Shown here: positions 17,838-25,652 of the stretch, piece after piece | How the letters are laid out: each line of letters begins with the position of its first letter | How positions within the stretch are numbered: position 1 is the first letter of the stretch | From: an uncultured Gammaproteobacteria bacterium | GTDB taxonomy: Bacteria > Pseudomonadota > Gammaproteobacteria > CAISUE01 | NCBI GenBank assembly: GCA_903888615.1 | Contig: CAISUE010000037.1 | Location: 1-41,761, forward strand | Reading direction: 5' to 3' | Length of the DNA: 41,761 bases | The notes under the pieces: model-generated | The model's input: the letters and a program-made list of their open reading frames with translations, nothing else | The model's database searches: none | What the model was told of the DNA's origin: nothing | Position numbers and translations under genes: made by a program

Positions 17838-19620
17838 AATGCTTGCTTTCACTCGCTCCATCCGCCGCAGCGTTTACTATACGCTGACCATCGCCACAAC
17901 TTTAATGGCCATCGCGTTAGTCTCTAAACCCTTTTTAACACACCCATTAACGTTGTTAGAATTCATATTGTTGCTGCTGTTCGGTATATTAATTTTTGGG
18001 GTAAGTTTATCGTTTTGGTCTGCTGTGATTGGTTTTTTGACGATCGTCGTCGGGGGTGATCGATGCAAAATCACTCGATTGTGCGCTTTAGATCAGCATG
18101 CTACCGACGCATTTCCAAGCCAGTTACGCATAGCATTGGTTATGCCGATCTGTAATGAAGAGCCACACAGGGTATTTGCCGGCCTTAGTGCCACTTACCA
18201 AAGTTTACGTGAAACACCTTATAGCGATGCGTTTGAAGTGTTTGTACTGAGCGATACCCGTGACCCAGCATTACGATTAGCAGAAGAGCAAGCGTGGTAT
18301 CAGATGCGCCAAAATTTTAACGCTAGCGACCGCATTTTTTATCGTAACCGCCTTAAAAATAGCGGCCGCAAAAGCGGCAACATCGCTGAGTTTTGCCAGC
18401 GCTGGGGTGGGCGTTACGATTATCTGATTATGCTCGATGCCGATAGTTTAATGGCGGGTGATACATTGATAAAGCTTGTTAAAATCATGGCTAAACGACC
18501 CAAAATAGCGATATTACAAACGGCACCATTGGCAGTCAATCAGCAGTCACTATTTGGTCGTATTATGCAATTTTCGACTTCTTTTTACGGTTTGATTTAT
18601 TCAGCTGGCGCGGCGTTTTGGCAATTAGCTGAAAGCAATTATTGGGGCCATAATGCCATTATTCGCACGCGCGCTTTTGCAGCCCACGGTAGCTTACCGC
18701 ATTTGCCAGGCACCGAGCCGCTGGGCGGCGAAATTCTAAGCCACGATTTTGTCGAAGCGGCTTTATTACGCGAAGCGGGTTGGGAAATTTGGCTAGCTTA
18801 CGATTTAACCGGGAGCTATGAAGAAATTCCACCTAATTTAATCGATTACGCCAAACGGGATCGCCGCTGGTGTCAAGGTAATTTACAACACATGTGGCTC
18901 TTAGGCGCCAAACATTTTTCATTAATCAGTCGCTTGCATTTTTTAATGGGGATTATGGCGTATTTAGCCTCTCCTTTATGGTTGCTTTTTTTAATGATCA
19001 CTGGTTTTGAAGCTTATCATTACGGCCTTTTATTGCCGACCTATTTTATTGGTGATAACCCCCTACCCGTATGGCCTATTTCTTACAGCCTCGAGTTAAT
19101 GGCTTTACTGTTAGTGACGTTAGGAATGCTGTTTATTCCCAAAATCTTGAGTTTGCTTTTACTGTTAGGTCAACCGAAAAAAATGACACAGTACGGGGGT
19201 TATTTGCCCGCCACACTTAGCTTGCTGTTGGAATGCATTTTTTCAACATTGATTGCCCCGACTCTGATGATCGAACGCACCCGCTTTGTATTCGCCATTT
19301 TAGCAAAACGCAGCATTGGTTGGCCTACGCAAGAGCGCGTTGGCCATCGCTTGCGTTTAGCTGAAGCCAGTAAAGCACACGGCAATCAGACGTTGCTTGG
19401 CGTAGTAGCAGCATGGGTAGTGTATCTGTATCTGCCCAACTTTTTTTGGTGGTTTTTTCCCGTTATCATGGGACTCGTTGTTTCCATTCCCTTATCTATC
19501 ATCTTAAGCAGTAATTATTGGGGCACGTTGGCAAAAAAAGCCCGCTTGTTTTTAACACCAGAAGAAACGCAACCGTCTCGATTATTAACTCTCTTTAAAA
19601 AATACTATCATCGAGACTAG
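17830..19620 (+). CDS. opgH: Glucan beta-glucosyltransferase OpgH (MdoH), short form
   Basis: OpgH is an inner-membrane family 2 glucosyltransferase that makes and extrudes the beta-1,2-linked glucan backbone from UDP-glucose. Seen in order are two N-terminal membrane helices (about 17-37 and 42-75), VMPICNEE (about 104), SDTRDP (141-146), the metal-binding LDADS (202-206), HDFVEA (305-310), the RRWCQGN product-site motif (345-351) and several C-terminal helices. At 596 residues it is about 250 shorter than E. coli OpgH (847). The N-terminal cytoplasmic extension that in E. coli binds FtsZ, and part of the C-terminal tail, are missing. The core enzyme is complete. Confidence 0.93.
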   Translation: MTKMLAFTRSIRRSVYYTLTIATTLMAIALVSKPFLTHPLTLLEFILLLLFGILIFGVSLSFWSAVIGFLTIVVGGDRCKITRLCALDQHATDAFPSQLRIALVMPICNEEPHRVFAGLSATYQSLRETPYSDAFEVFVLSDTRDPALRLAEEQAWYQMRQNFNASDRIFYRNRLKNSGRKSGNIAEFCQRWGGRYDYLIMLDADSLMAGDTLIKLVKIMAKRPKIAILQTAPLAVNQQSLFGRIMQFSTSFYGLIYSAGAAFWQLAESNYWGHNAIIRTRAFAAHGSLPHLPGTEPLGGEILSHDFVEAALLREAGWEIWLAYDLTGSYEEIPPNLIDYAKRDRRWCQGNLQHMWLLGAKHFSLISRLHFLMGIMAYLASPLWLLFLMITGFEAYHYGLLLPTYFIGDNPLPVWPISYSLELMALLLVTLGMLFIPKILSLLLLLGQPKKMTQYGGYLPATLSLLLECIFSTLIAPTLMIERTRFVFAILAKRSIGWPTQERVGHRLRLAEASKAHGNQTLLGVVAAWVVYLYLPNFFWWFFPVIMGLVVSIPLSIILSSNYWGTLAKKARLFLTPEETQPSRLLTLFKKYYHRD

Positions 19621-19644
19621 TAGGCGTCCGCTTATTCAAAGCAA

Positions 19645-19673
19645 TTGCGACAGCAATCGATTAATGCCATAAT
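19645..19673 (+). promoter_or_regulatory. Candidate promoter of the outer-membrane barrel gene
   Basis: TTGCGA (19645-19650) and CATAAT (19668-19673) are exactly 17 bases apart in the 123-base space after opgH. This would give a leader of about 65 bases before the ATG at 19744, which has AAGGA upstream. The promoter makes it likely that the barrel gene is expressed separately from the opg genes. Confidence 0.5.
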
Positions 19674-19743
19674 GTCGGGCGTATTTTATTAATAACTTCA
19701 CCGTTAATTTAGCAAACACTGTCACTTAAGGAACACCATATTC

Positions 19744-19800
19744 ATGATGAAAAAAACTGTTTTAACGGGACTATTCACCTTAACCGTTTGCCAAAATGCG
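19744..19800 (+). pseudogene. Signal peptide of the outer-membrane barrel protein, out of frame with the rest
   Basis: From the ATG at 19744 (or 19747) the frame reads MMKKTVLTGLFTLTV, a typical signal-peptide start with Lys-Lys and a hydrophobic core, and AAGGA lies upstream. In the same frame the sequence then drifts and stops near 19876. The mature barrel is in another frame that becomes sensible at CANANNFYVAGG (19797 on). One extra base in the AAAA run at 19793-19796 would join the two and give a cleavage site after ANA, for a 231-residue precursor. Confidence 0.6.
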
Positions 19801-20438
19801 CTAACGCTAATAATTTTTATGTGGCTGGTGGTTTTGGTGGCCTGGAATTCAAAAACAGCACCACCGTTAGCACAATAATCCCGGATGTACCTCAATATAC
19901 ACCTATTGACCACAGTGAAAATGGTGGTGATTTAGCGTTCAATACGACAGCGGTGGCAGGCTATGCTTGGGATTTCAGCAATCAGTATCATCTCGCTTTA
20001 GAAGCCTTCACCGATAGCAATAATGCTCAATTAACATTTGAAAAAAGTGTTGCTTTAATATTCAATGAAAACAGTACGTTTAATTTGCGCTCTGTGTATG
20101 GGTTACGCGTATTACCCGGTTATGCGGTGACCGAACAAACAAACGTCTATGCCATTTTAGGTGTGGCACGAGCTCACACCACATTAACGGATAATTTAAA
20201 TAGCGAAGGTACCACCATGACGCAAAAAACGAATTATGATTTTACCGGTTACCAAGTGGGTTTAGGTGAACAAACACAGTTAACACCGCACGTATTGTTA
20301 CGTGGGGACCTCATTTACACCGATTATCCCACCAAAACCGTCGATGAATCCTATGGCAATAATAGTGCGACGGCTGTTATTCAATTGAAACCTTCGACGA
20401 TCGAAGCCAATCTCCTTTTAGGCTATCAATTTGGTTAA
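19788..20438 (+). CDS. Outer-membrane beta-barrel protein (OmpA/opacity-like), frame-disrupted at the N-terminus
   Basis: The longest frame starts at a TTG (19788) and has 216 residues, but its true N-terminus is the signal peptide in another frame (19744). The mature protein starts NNFYVAGGFGGLEF, a usual first strand of small eight-stranded barrels. It shows alternating hydrophobic and polar strands (YHLALEAFTDS, FNLRSVYGLRVLPGYAV, TNVYAILGVARA, YQVGLGEQTQL, VLLRGDLIYTDY) and ends NLLLGYQFG, with the aromatic near the C-terminus that the outer-membrane assembly machinery recognises. Its ligand is unknown. The TAA shares bases with an ATG at 20438 just before the thioesterase gene. As written the protein would not be exported, so it is either broken or mis-sequenced. 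Confidence 0.7.
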   Translation: MPKCANANNFYVAGGFGGLEFKNSTTVSTIIPDVPQYTPIDHSENGGDLAFNTTAVAGYAWDFSNQYHLALEAFTDSNNAQLTFEKSVALIFNENSTFNLRSVYGLRVLPGYAVTEQTNVYAILGVARAHTTLTDNLNSEGTTMTQKTNYDFTGYQVGLGEQTQLTPHVLLRGDLIYTDYPTKTVDESYGNNSATAVIQLKPSTIEANLLLGYQFG

Positions 20439-20473
20439 TGGTTTTTGCTTCATTTAACATCGGAAAAAAACAC

Positions 20474-20878
20474 ATGACTGAACATCATTTTAATTGGTCA
20501 AGCGAAGTGCGTGGCTATGAAACCGATTTTCAAGGCATTGTTAACAATGCGGTGTATTTTAATTATTTAGATCACACGCGGTGTTTACAGTTGGCACATT
20601 TAGGTGTGGATATTAAAACGTGTGCTGAAAATCAACTCAATTTAGTGTTAATCCACACAGAACTCAGTTATAAGCATTCGCTCACCGTGCACGATAGCTT
20701 TCTGATCCATTCCATCATGACCCGCCTCAGTCCTTTAAAATACGCTTTTGCACAAAGCATTCGCTTACGTAAAGACAATCGCTTGATTTTAACGGCAAAC
20801 AGTATTTGTTGTGGTGTTAATGCCCAATCGGGCAAACCTTGTGTTGTGCCACAACTGGCTTTTCTGCTTCGCTCGTAA
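20474..20878 (+). CDS. Acyl-CoA thioesterase (YbgC/4HBT hotdog family)
   Basis: This hotdog-fold protein has the 4-hydroxybenzoyl-CoA thioesterase signature near the N-terminus: YETDFQGIVNNAVYFNYLDH, where the Asp is the usual catalytic residue. Proteins of this type hydrolyse short or aromatic acyl-CoA; the true substrate cannot be told. The frame is open from 20438, but the extra 12 residues (MVFASFNIGKKH) are not typical, and the ATG at 20474 gives a normal 134-residue protein. The gene lies between the outer-membrane protein gene and uup with no obvious functional link. Confidence 0.85.
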   Translation: MTEHHFNWSSEVRGYETDFQGIVNNAVYFNYLDHTRCLQLAHLGVDIKTCAENQLNLVLIHTELSYKHSLTVHDSFLIHSIMTRLSPLKYAFAQSIRLRKDNRLILTANSICCGVNAQSGKPCVVPQLAFLLRS

Positions 20879-20906
20879 AACCAATCCGCTTAGTTAGCCG
20901 TGAATC

Positions 20907-20915
20907 TGCTATAAT
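20907..20915 (+). promoter_or_regulatory. Extended -10 promoter before uup
   Basis: TGCTATAAT (20907-20915) combines a TGn extension with a perfect -10 box. No good -35 lies at the proper distance, which is common for extended -10 promoters. The start of transcription would fall about 15 bases before the ATG at 20936. Confidence 0.5.
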
Positions 20916-20935
20916 TTAAACATTTTGGTTCCTCA

Positions 20936-22843
20936 ATGGCAGCGTTAATCACTCTCGAAAAAATTTGTTTAGCTTATGGCTTAGCCCCCCTATTACATCA
21001 AGTTAATTTTCAAATTGATGCTGGCGAACGCGTGTGCTTAATTGGCCGCAATGGCGCCGGTAAATCCTCCTTTTTAAAAATTATCGACAATGTCATTCAC
21101 GCGGATACCGGTAAAGTCATCCGTGCGCCGAATGTCACCATCGCCCGCTTAACCCAAGAATTACCCGAAGATCGCAGTTTGACGATTTATGAAGTGGTCG
21201 CCAGTGGTCTTGCTGAAGTGGGTACCCTGCTCAGTCAATATCATCATTTAATTCAACATTTAAGCGATGATCCCGCCGAATTAACCCAATTGGAAAATTT
21301 ACAGCACAAAATCGATGCTGCTTCAGGTTGGCAATATGAACAATACATCAGCCAAATTTTACAACGTTTGGATTTACCTGCTGATAAACGGTTGAGTGAA
21401 CTGTCAGGTGGTTGGCAACGGCGTGTGGCACTTGCCAAAGCGCTGGTATGCAAACCAGATTTGTTATTACTCGATGAACCGACCAACCACTTAGATATCG
21501 AAGCGATTAGCTGGCTCGAAGAACAATTGTTAAATTACAAAGGTGGGATTCTATTCATCACCCATGATCGCAGTTTATTAAAACGCTTAGCCACACGGAT
21601 TGTCGAGTTGGATCGCGGTAATTTGTATTCTTGGCCAGGCGATTACGATAATTTTTTACGGCGTAAAGAAGAAGCGCTGGCTGCTGAAGATACATTAAAT
21701 AAAGAATTTGATAAAAAACTGGCATTGGAAGAACAGTGGATTCGTCAAGGGGTTAAAGCCAGACGAACGCGTAATGAAGGCCGTGTGCGCGCATTGGAAA
21801 GCATGCGCCGTGAACGAAACCAACGTCGGGTTATTGAAGGTAAAGCGAAATTTGAAGTCAATGAAGCCAAACACTCTGGCCAATGTGTGATTGATGTGAA
21901 AAGTATCTCTCACGCGTTTAATACTGAAAAAACACTCTTGACAGATTTTTCGATACGCTTGATGCGTGGCGATCGCATTGGTTTAATCGGCCCCAATGGC
22001 GTCGGCAAATCGACGTTACTCAACATTATCTTGGGCAACTTAAACGCCAATAGCGGCAGCGTCGAACACGGCACCCAATTGCAAATTGCTTATTTTGATC
22101 AATTGCGTGAACGATTGGATCCTACCAAAAGCATTATCGATAATGTCAGTGATGGTCGCACCTCAATCATCGTTAATGGTAAAGAAAAGCATATTGTCAG
22201 TTATTTGAGTGATTTCTTATTTAGCCCCGCGCGCTTGCACACGCCGATTCGTGCGCTGTCAGGCGGTGAATGCAATCGGATTTTATTAGCGCGGTTATTT
22301 ACCCTGCCAGCCAATGTCATTGTAATGGATGAACCAACTAACGATTTGGATGTTGAAACCTTAGAATTATTGGAAGAATTGTTATCGCAATACACTGGCA
22401 CCTTGATTTTAGTCAGTCATGATCGCACTTTTTTAGATAATATCGTCACCAGTACCGTTGTCTTTGAAGGCGATGGCAAAGTCAGTGAATTTATCGGTGG
22501 TTATAGCGATTGGCGTGCGTATCAAGATGCACTTAATGCTGCCAATAGTGTTAAAAAACCTTTGCTAACTCCCGCTGTGAATACCGCTAACGTCAAGCTT
22601 AAAAAAACCGCTAAATTAAGTTATAAAGATCAACAAGCTTTGTTAGATGCACCAAAAATAATCGAAGCATTAGATACTGAATTAGCAGCACTGACCCTGC
22701 GCATGAGCGAAGTCAATTTTTATCAATTACCTGCAACAGAAATCAATGCTTTTTTGGCACGCGTTAAAGCATTGGAAGTGTCACTGGCACAAGCGTATCA
22801 ACGCTGGGCAGAATTAGAAGCATTGGAAACGGCACTAGGTTAA
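20936..22843 (+). CDS. uup: ABC-F family ATPase Uup
   Basis: This 635-residue soluble protein has two ABC ATPase domains and no membrane part. Walker A motifs are GRNGAGKSS (about residue 37) and GPNGVGKST (about 350). Signature motifs are LSGGW and LSGGE. Walker B motifs are LLLLDEPTNHLD and VIVMDEPTNDLD. The linker with WIRQGVKARRTRNEGRVRAL is the Uup form. A charged coiled-coil tail (about 565-635) corresponds to the Uup C-terminal DNA-binding domain. ABC-F proteins act on the ribosome or, for Uup, on branched DNA intermediates and precise excision of transposons. The length equals E. coli Uup (635). The HprK-like gene starts six bases downstream. Confidence 0.95.
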   Translation: MAALITLEKICLAYGLAPLLHQVNFQIDAGERVCLIGRNGAGKSSFLKIIDNVIHADTGKVIRAPNVTIARLTQELPEDRSLTIYEVVASGLAEVGTLLSQYHHLIQHLSDDPAELTQLENLQHKIDAASGWQYEQYISQILQRLDLPADKRLSELSGGWQRRVALAKALVCKPDLLLLDEPTNHLDIEAISWLEEQLLNYKGGILFITHDRSLLKRLATRIVELDRGNLYSWPGDYDNFLRRKEEALAAEDTLNKEFDKKLALEEQWIRQGVKARRTRNEGRVRALESMRRERNQRRVIEGKAKFEVNEAKHSGQCVIDVKSISHAFNTEKTLLTDFSIRLMRGDRIGLIGPNGVGKSTLLNIILGNLNANSGSVEHGTQLQIAYFDQLRERLDPTKSIIDNVSDGRTSIIVNGKEKHIVSYLSDFLFSPARLHTPIRALSGGECNRILLARLFTLPANVIVMDEPTNDLDVETLELLEELLSQYTGTLILVSHDRTFLDNIVTSTVVFEGDGKVSEFIGGYSDWRAYQDALNAANSVKKPLLTPAVNTANVKLKKTAKLSYKDQQALLDAPKIIEALDTELAALTLRMSEVNFYQLPATEINAFLARVKALEVSLAQAYQRWAELEALETALG

Positions 22844-22848
22844 CGTTT

Positions 22849-23658
22849 ATGTATCATTATTCTGCCTTTGGGCTCCATATTGTCTCTGATCTACTGCTTC
22901 AAACGGTGAATACAATTGAACCAACCATCGCTATCGATGTCAGCATTCGCGCTGGTTTAATCGATATAACCTTGCCCGAAAATCCTGCTCACCTGTGCAT
23001 CACAATCCCTAACGTCGCTCAAATCGTGGTTGAACACGGTTCACGGATTACTTATCAACCAGCTCCTAGCTGTGACCCTGATAATTTACGGTTATTTATC
23101 TTAGGCTCCGCAATGGGTGCTATCTTGCAACAACGCGGCTTGATCGTCTTACATGCCAATGCAGTATCACAAAATGGTAGTAACGCGACTCTTTTTATTG
23201 GTGACTCAGGCGCCGGTAAATCCACCCTCGCCGCTTGGCATTACCAACAAAAATCGTATCTTTTAGCCGACGATGTCTGCGCGATTTATTTTGATGAACA
23301 CGGAATTCCAAGGGTTTTACCGAGTTATCCACACATTAAATTATGGCAAGCAAGTGCTGATTTACTCGGTATTACGACAAATAATTTAGCAAAAATTCGT
23401 GCCCAAGATGCTAAATATGCCTTAGCTATTCATGAGCAATTTTTAAATAAAGCGTTGCCAGTTACGAAAATCCTCGAAATTCATCGTGACGCAAAAAACG
23501 CTGAATTTTCTGGTTTGACAAAATTAACCTTATTACAGCGCCACAGTTATCGACCGCATTTTTTAAAGCGTATGCGCTTGACGCAATCCTATGGGGCATT
23601 ATTGGTGCGTTTAGCAAGCGTCGTTATGATGGGTTCACAGGCACGATTGAAATTGTAA
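22849..23658 (+). CDS. HPr-kinase-like P-loop protein (HprK-related, PadeK-like)
   Basis: This 269-residue protein has a P-loop GDSGAGKST (about residues 122-130) preceded by LIVLHANAV and followed by LLADDVCAI, the pattern of the HPr kinase catalytic domain. It lacks the N-terminal domain of true HprK and has another N-terminal part (about 1-90). Such stand-alone relatives occur in polysaccharide loci together with a PqqD-like protein and an NTP_transf_5 protein (the HPr-rel-A type system), and in lasso-peptide clusters such as paeninodin, where the kinase phosphorylates the peptide C-terminus. Those partners lie on the opposite strand directly downstream, ending four bases away. It follows uup by five bases and may be transcribed with it. 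The substrate is unknown. Confidence 0.8.
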   Translation: MYHYSAFGLHIVSDLLLQTVNTIEPTIAIDVSIRAGLIDITLPENPAHLCITIPNVAQIVVEHGSRITYQPAPSCDPDNLRLFILGSAMGAILQQRGLIVLHANAVSQNGSNATLFIGDSGAGKSTLAAWHYQQKSYLLADDVCAIYFDEHGIPRVLPSYPHIKLWQASADLLGITTNNLAKIRAQDAKYALAIHEQFLNKALPVTKILEIHRDAKNAEFSGLTKLTLLQRHSYRPHFLKRMRLTQSYGALLVRLASVVMMGSQARLKL

Positions 23659-23662
23659 GGTT

Positions 23663-24817
23663 TTATTGACGCGAAAACAAGCGCGTGCATTTGTGGAATA
23701 TACCTGTTATCAAAATCATCGCGCGATGCCGCCCAGTCACTTGCTGCATTAAAGCCCGCTCTCCCTGCCAAAATACATGCCATAAAAAAGTAACTTTTTG
23801 CCGATACCTTGGCACTAATAACAGTTGATAAAAAACTTCATAATAGGGGTGGCATCGCGTGATTGAAAGGGTGGTCTTTGACTTCCATAATTTTTTAGCA
23901 AAACGTAAACGCCAATAAATCGCCCATGTATCTTGACGTGCACAGGGAATACATGGCAAATCCAGAAAAAAATAACACTGCAATAACTGCTTCGCTTCTA
24001 ATAAAGGTCGCAAGCAATAATGCCGCTTCGCAATGCTGATTAACTGTTCCCAATCTAAAGGTATTTGTCGATAAAAAACAGCCAAATCCACTAACCATTG
24101 CCACCGTTCCCATTGATGCTTACTGGCATGAAAGCACAAGTAGATAAAATTATATTCTGAGCTTAAAATAGAAACGTCTTTATCGCATAATGTTACCGTA
24201 GTACGCATGTGGTCAGTGATAACACCAAAATTACAATCGGCCATTTGGCTGATATTCCAGTGTAACTCTACTAATGTTCGATGCTGCCTATGACGATAAC
24301 TGACGTCTTTCATGATAGTGACTAATTTTGTAAAACCCATGAACTCTTCAGGCGAAGTTTTCGATAGTTGTGCATCCAACTCATAACCGGCTTCAATTAA
24401 CAGCCGATGGGTACACGCTAAATCAAGCACATTGATTAAAATATCGATATCATGAGACATCCGCAGGATTTTATTGCCATACAATTGCCGATTAAGCGGT
24501 GCGCCTTTTAAAATAACGTAAGGGATGTTGCTCAAGTGCATGCGTTTCGTTAAGCTTAACAGTGCGTGACCCAACAGTAATTGCTGGCGCGATTGTTGAA
24601 TTACAAATGGTGTTAAAAATTCAATGACCTGCTGCTGATCGGGATAGTGTTTTTTTAACGCCTGCACGCCAAATAAAAGGAGTCGATGTTCTTTTAATAA
24701 AGTGAAAAAAAGCTTTTGATCAAAGGATTCTGGCAGGCGTAATGAGGTATTCCTCGCACTATCCGTTACTTGCTGCCGAATCAATTGCTTAAAAAAATGC
24801 TCTGTTACCGATACCAT
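23663..24817 (-). CDS. Nucleotidyltransferase family protein (NTP_transf_5)
   Basis: This 384-residue protein carries the NTP_transf_5 core, VILKGAPLNRQLYG then RMSHDIDILI (about residues 97-126), in which the Asp-Ile-Asp pair is the expected metal site of the nucleotidyltransferase fold. The remainder is helical. The family is found next to HprK-like and PqqD-like genes and in lasso-peptide clusters (PadeN type), but its substrate is poorly known. Its ATG overlaps the end of the B2-like gene by 13 bases, with GGAAC upstream. It is the last gene of the polysaccharide string and meets the HprK-like gene tail to tail. Confidence 0.82.
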   Translation of the reverse strand: MVSVTEHFFKQLIRQQVTDSARNTSLRLPESFDQKLFFTLLKEHRLLLFGVQALKKHYPDQQQVIEFLTPFVIQQSRQQLLLGHALLSLTKRMHLSNIPYVILKGAPLNRQLYGNKILRMSHDIDILINVLDLACTHRLLIEAGYELDAQLSKTSPEEFMGFTKLVTIMKDVSYRHRQHRTLVELHWNISQMADCNFGVITDHMRTTVTLCDKDVSILSSEYNFIYLCFHASKHQWERWQWLVDLAVFYRQIPLDWEQLISIAKRHYCLRPLLEAKQLLQCYFFLDLPCIPCARQDTWAIYWRLRFAKKLWKSKTTLSITRCHPYYEVFYQLLLVPRYRQKVTFLWHVFWQGERALMQQVTGRHRAMILITGIFHKCTRLFSRQ

Positions 24818-25245
24818 GCATAAGTTCCGACAATGCTATAGTGTTGAAATGGCTGATAGCCGATGACCCATTTGGACCCGCAGCGTAACCACGCATGCGC
24901 TAATAACGTCTTATTGGCGTCGTGCATTATGCCAAAATATAACGTAGTGGCGAAACCACGTCGTGCTAACATTTTTTGTGCTGCCATCGCTTGATCAAGG
25001 CATTTACTGTGCCATGGTAAACAAATGGGCACAACGCGAAGACTTAAGCGAATCGCATGAATTAAGGCTTGATTATTTAAGCAATCCACACGCAAAGTTT
25101 CACAGTGCGCATGGCCGTAATGTTTAGCATAAGACGCAAAAGGCTTGAATACCACCTGACATTTGCACCACGTTAAATACCACAAAGCTTCAAGACAATA
25201 CGGTAAATACTGACGCTGACGAATTAAGCGACGAATAAAGTCCAT
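24805..25245 (-). CDS. Lasso-peptide B2-like / transglutaminase-like protein (Transglut_core3)
   Basis: This 146-residue protein shows the B2 pattern: a membrane-proximal helical N-terminus, then CLPWHSKCLDQAMAAQKML with the likely nucleophile Cys before LDQA, then AHAWLRCG with the catalytic His. In lasso-peptide systems B2 removes the leader of the precursor peptide. The third catalytic residue, normally an Asp after the His segment, is not obvious here (VIGYQPF). The gene begins directly after the PqqD-like gene (adjacent coordinates), matching the B1-B2 order of lasso operons. No precursor peptide was found nearby. Confidence 0.8.
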   Translation of the reverse strand: MDFIRRLIRQRQYLPYCLEALWYLTWCKCQVVFKPFASYAKHYGHAHCETLRVDCLNNQALIHAIRLSLRVVPICLPWHSKCLDQAMAAQKMLARRGFATTLYFGIMHDANKTLLAHAWLRCGSKWVIGYQPFQHYSIVGTYAWYR

Positions 25246-25551
25246 TTAAACAAAATGGATTAAGTTATTATCAACACAAGATAACAAGAAAGGTGTCAAA
25301 TCCGCCTGACATTGGACTGCATCGATTTCATAGTGATCGGTAAGATTTTTGATTAACTCGGGGATTGTTTTCGGTGTCGCCAATAACTGCCAAACTGATT
25401 TAGCGATGGAATTCAACCCGAAATAAACCCCTTGCGCTTCATCCATCATCACCAAATCTTCATCAACTTCAGCTGAAAATAATTCTTGGTTACGTAACAA
25501 AGCTTGAGTCTTTGGGATTGTATCTAGGGTGGTTGACATAACAGTGCTCAT
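25246..25551 (-). CDS. PqqD-like peptide-recognition protein (lasso B1 / HPr-rel-A type)
   Basis: This 101-residue protein has the PqqD pattern DEAQGVYFGLNSIAKSVWQLL, followed by TIPELIKNLTDHYEID and a short C-terminal strand. PqqD-like domains (RiPP recognition elements) bind leader peptides and hand them to modifying enzymes. A second ATG at 25539 is a possible start with slightly better context. The stop is directly followed by the B2-like gene. A 101-base space (25552-25652) separates it from the acyltransferase upstream; this holds only frames of 9 and 11 codons and no convincing promoter or terminator. Confidence 0.82.
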   Translation of the reverse strand: MSTVMSTTLDTIPKTQALLRNQELFSAEVDEDLVMMDEAQGVYFGLNSIAKSVWQLLATPKTIPELIKNLTDHYEIDAVQCQADLTPFLLSCVDNNLIHFV

Positions 25552-25652
25552 GCGTTGTTAATAGGTGGTTACAATAGTTTTATCCATTTAGCACGTATTG
25601 CGCAGAAAACTTAGCGCTAGGTACATTTATCACTATCGTAAAATAAAATTAA

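Noticed and set aside
19621-19743. tRNA or small RNA in the gap after opgH
   Set aside because: No cloverleaf or strong hairpin could be drawn; the gap is better explained by a promoter and leader for the barrel gene.
23589-23783. Minus-strand frame across the convergent ends of the HprK-like and nucleotidyltransferase genes
   Set aside because: It overlaps two real genes, has low-complexity composition and no ribosome site.
25552-25652. Possible precursor peptide gene before the PqqD-like gene
   Set aside because: Only frames of 11 and 9 codons exist on the minus strand, with no leader-like pattern and no ribosome site.
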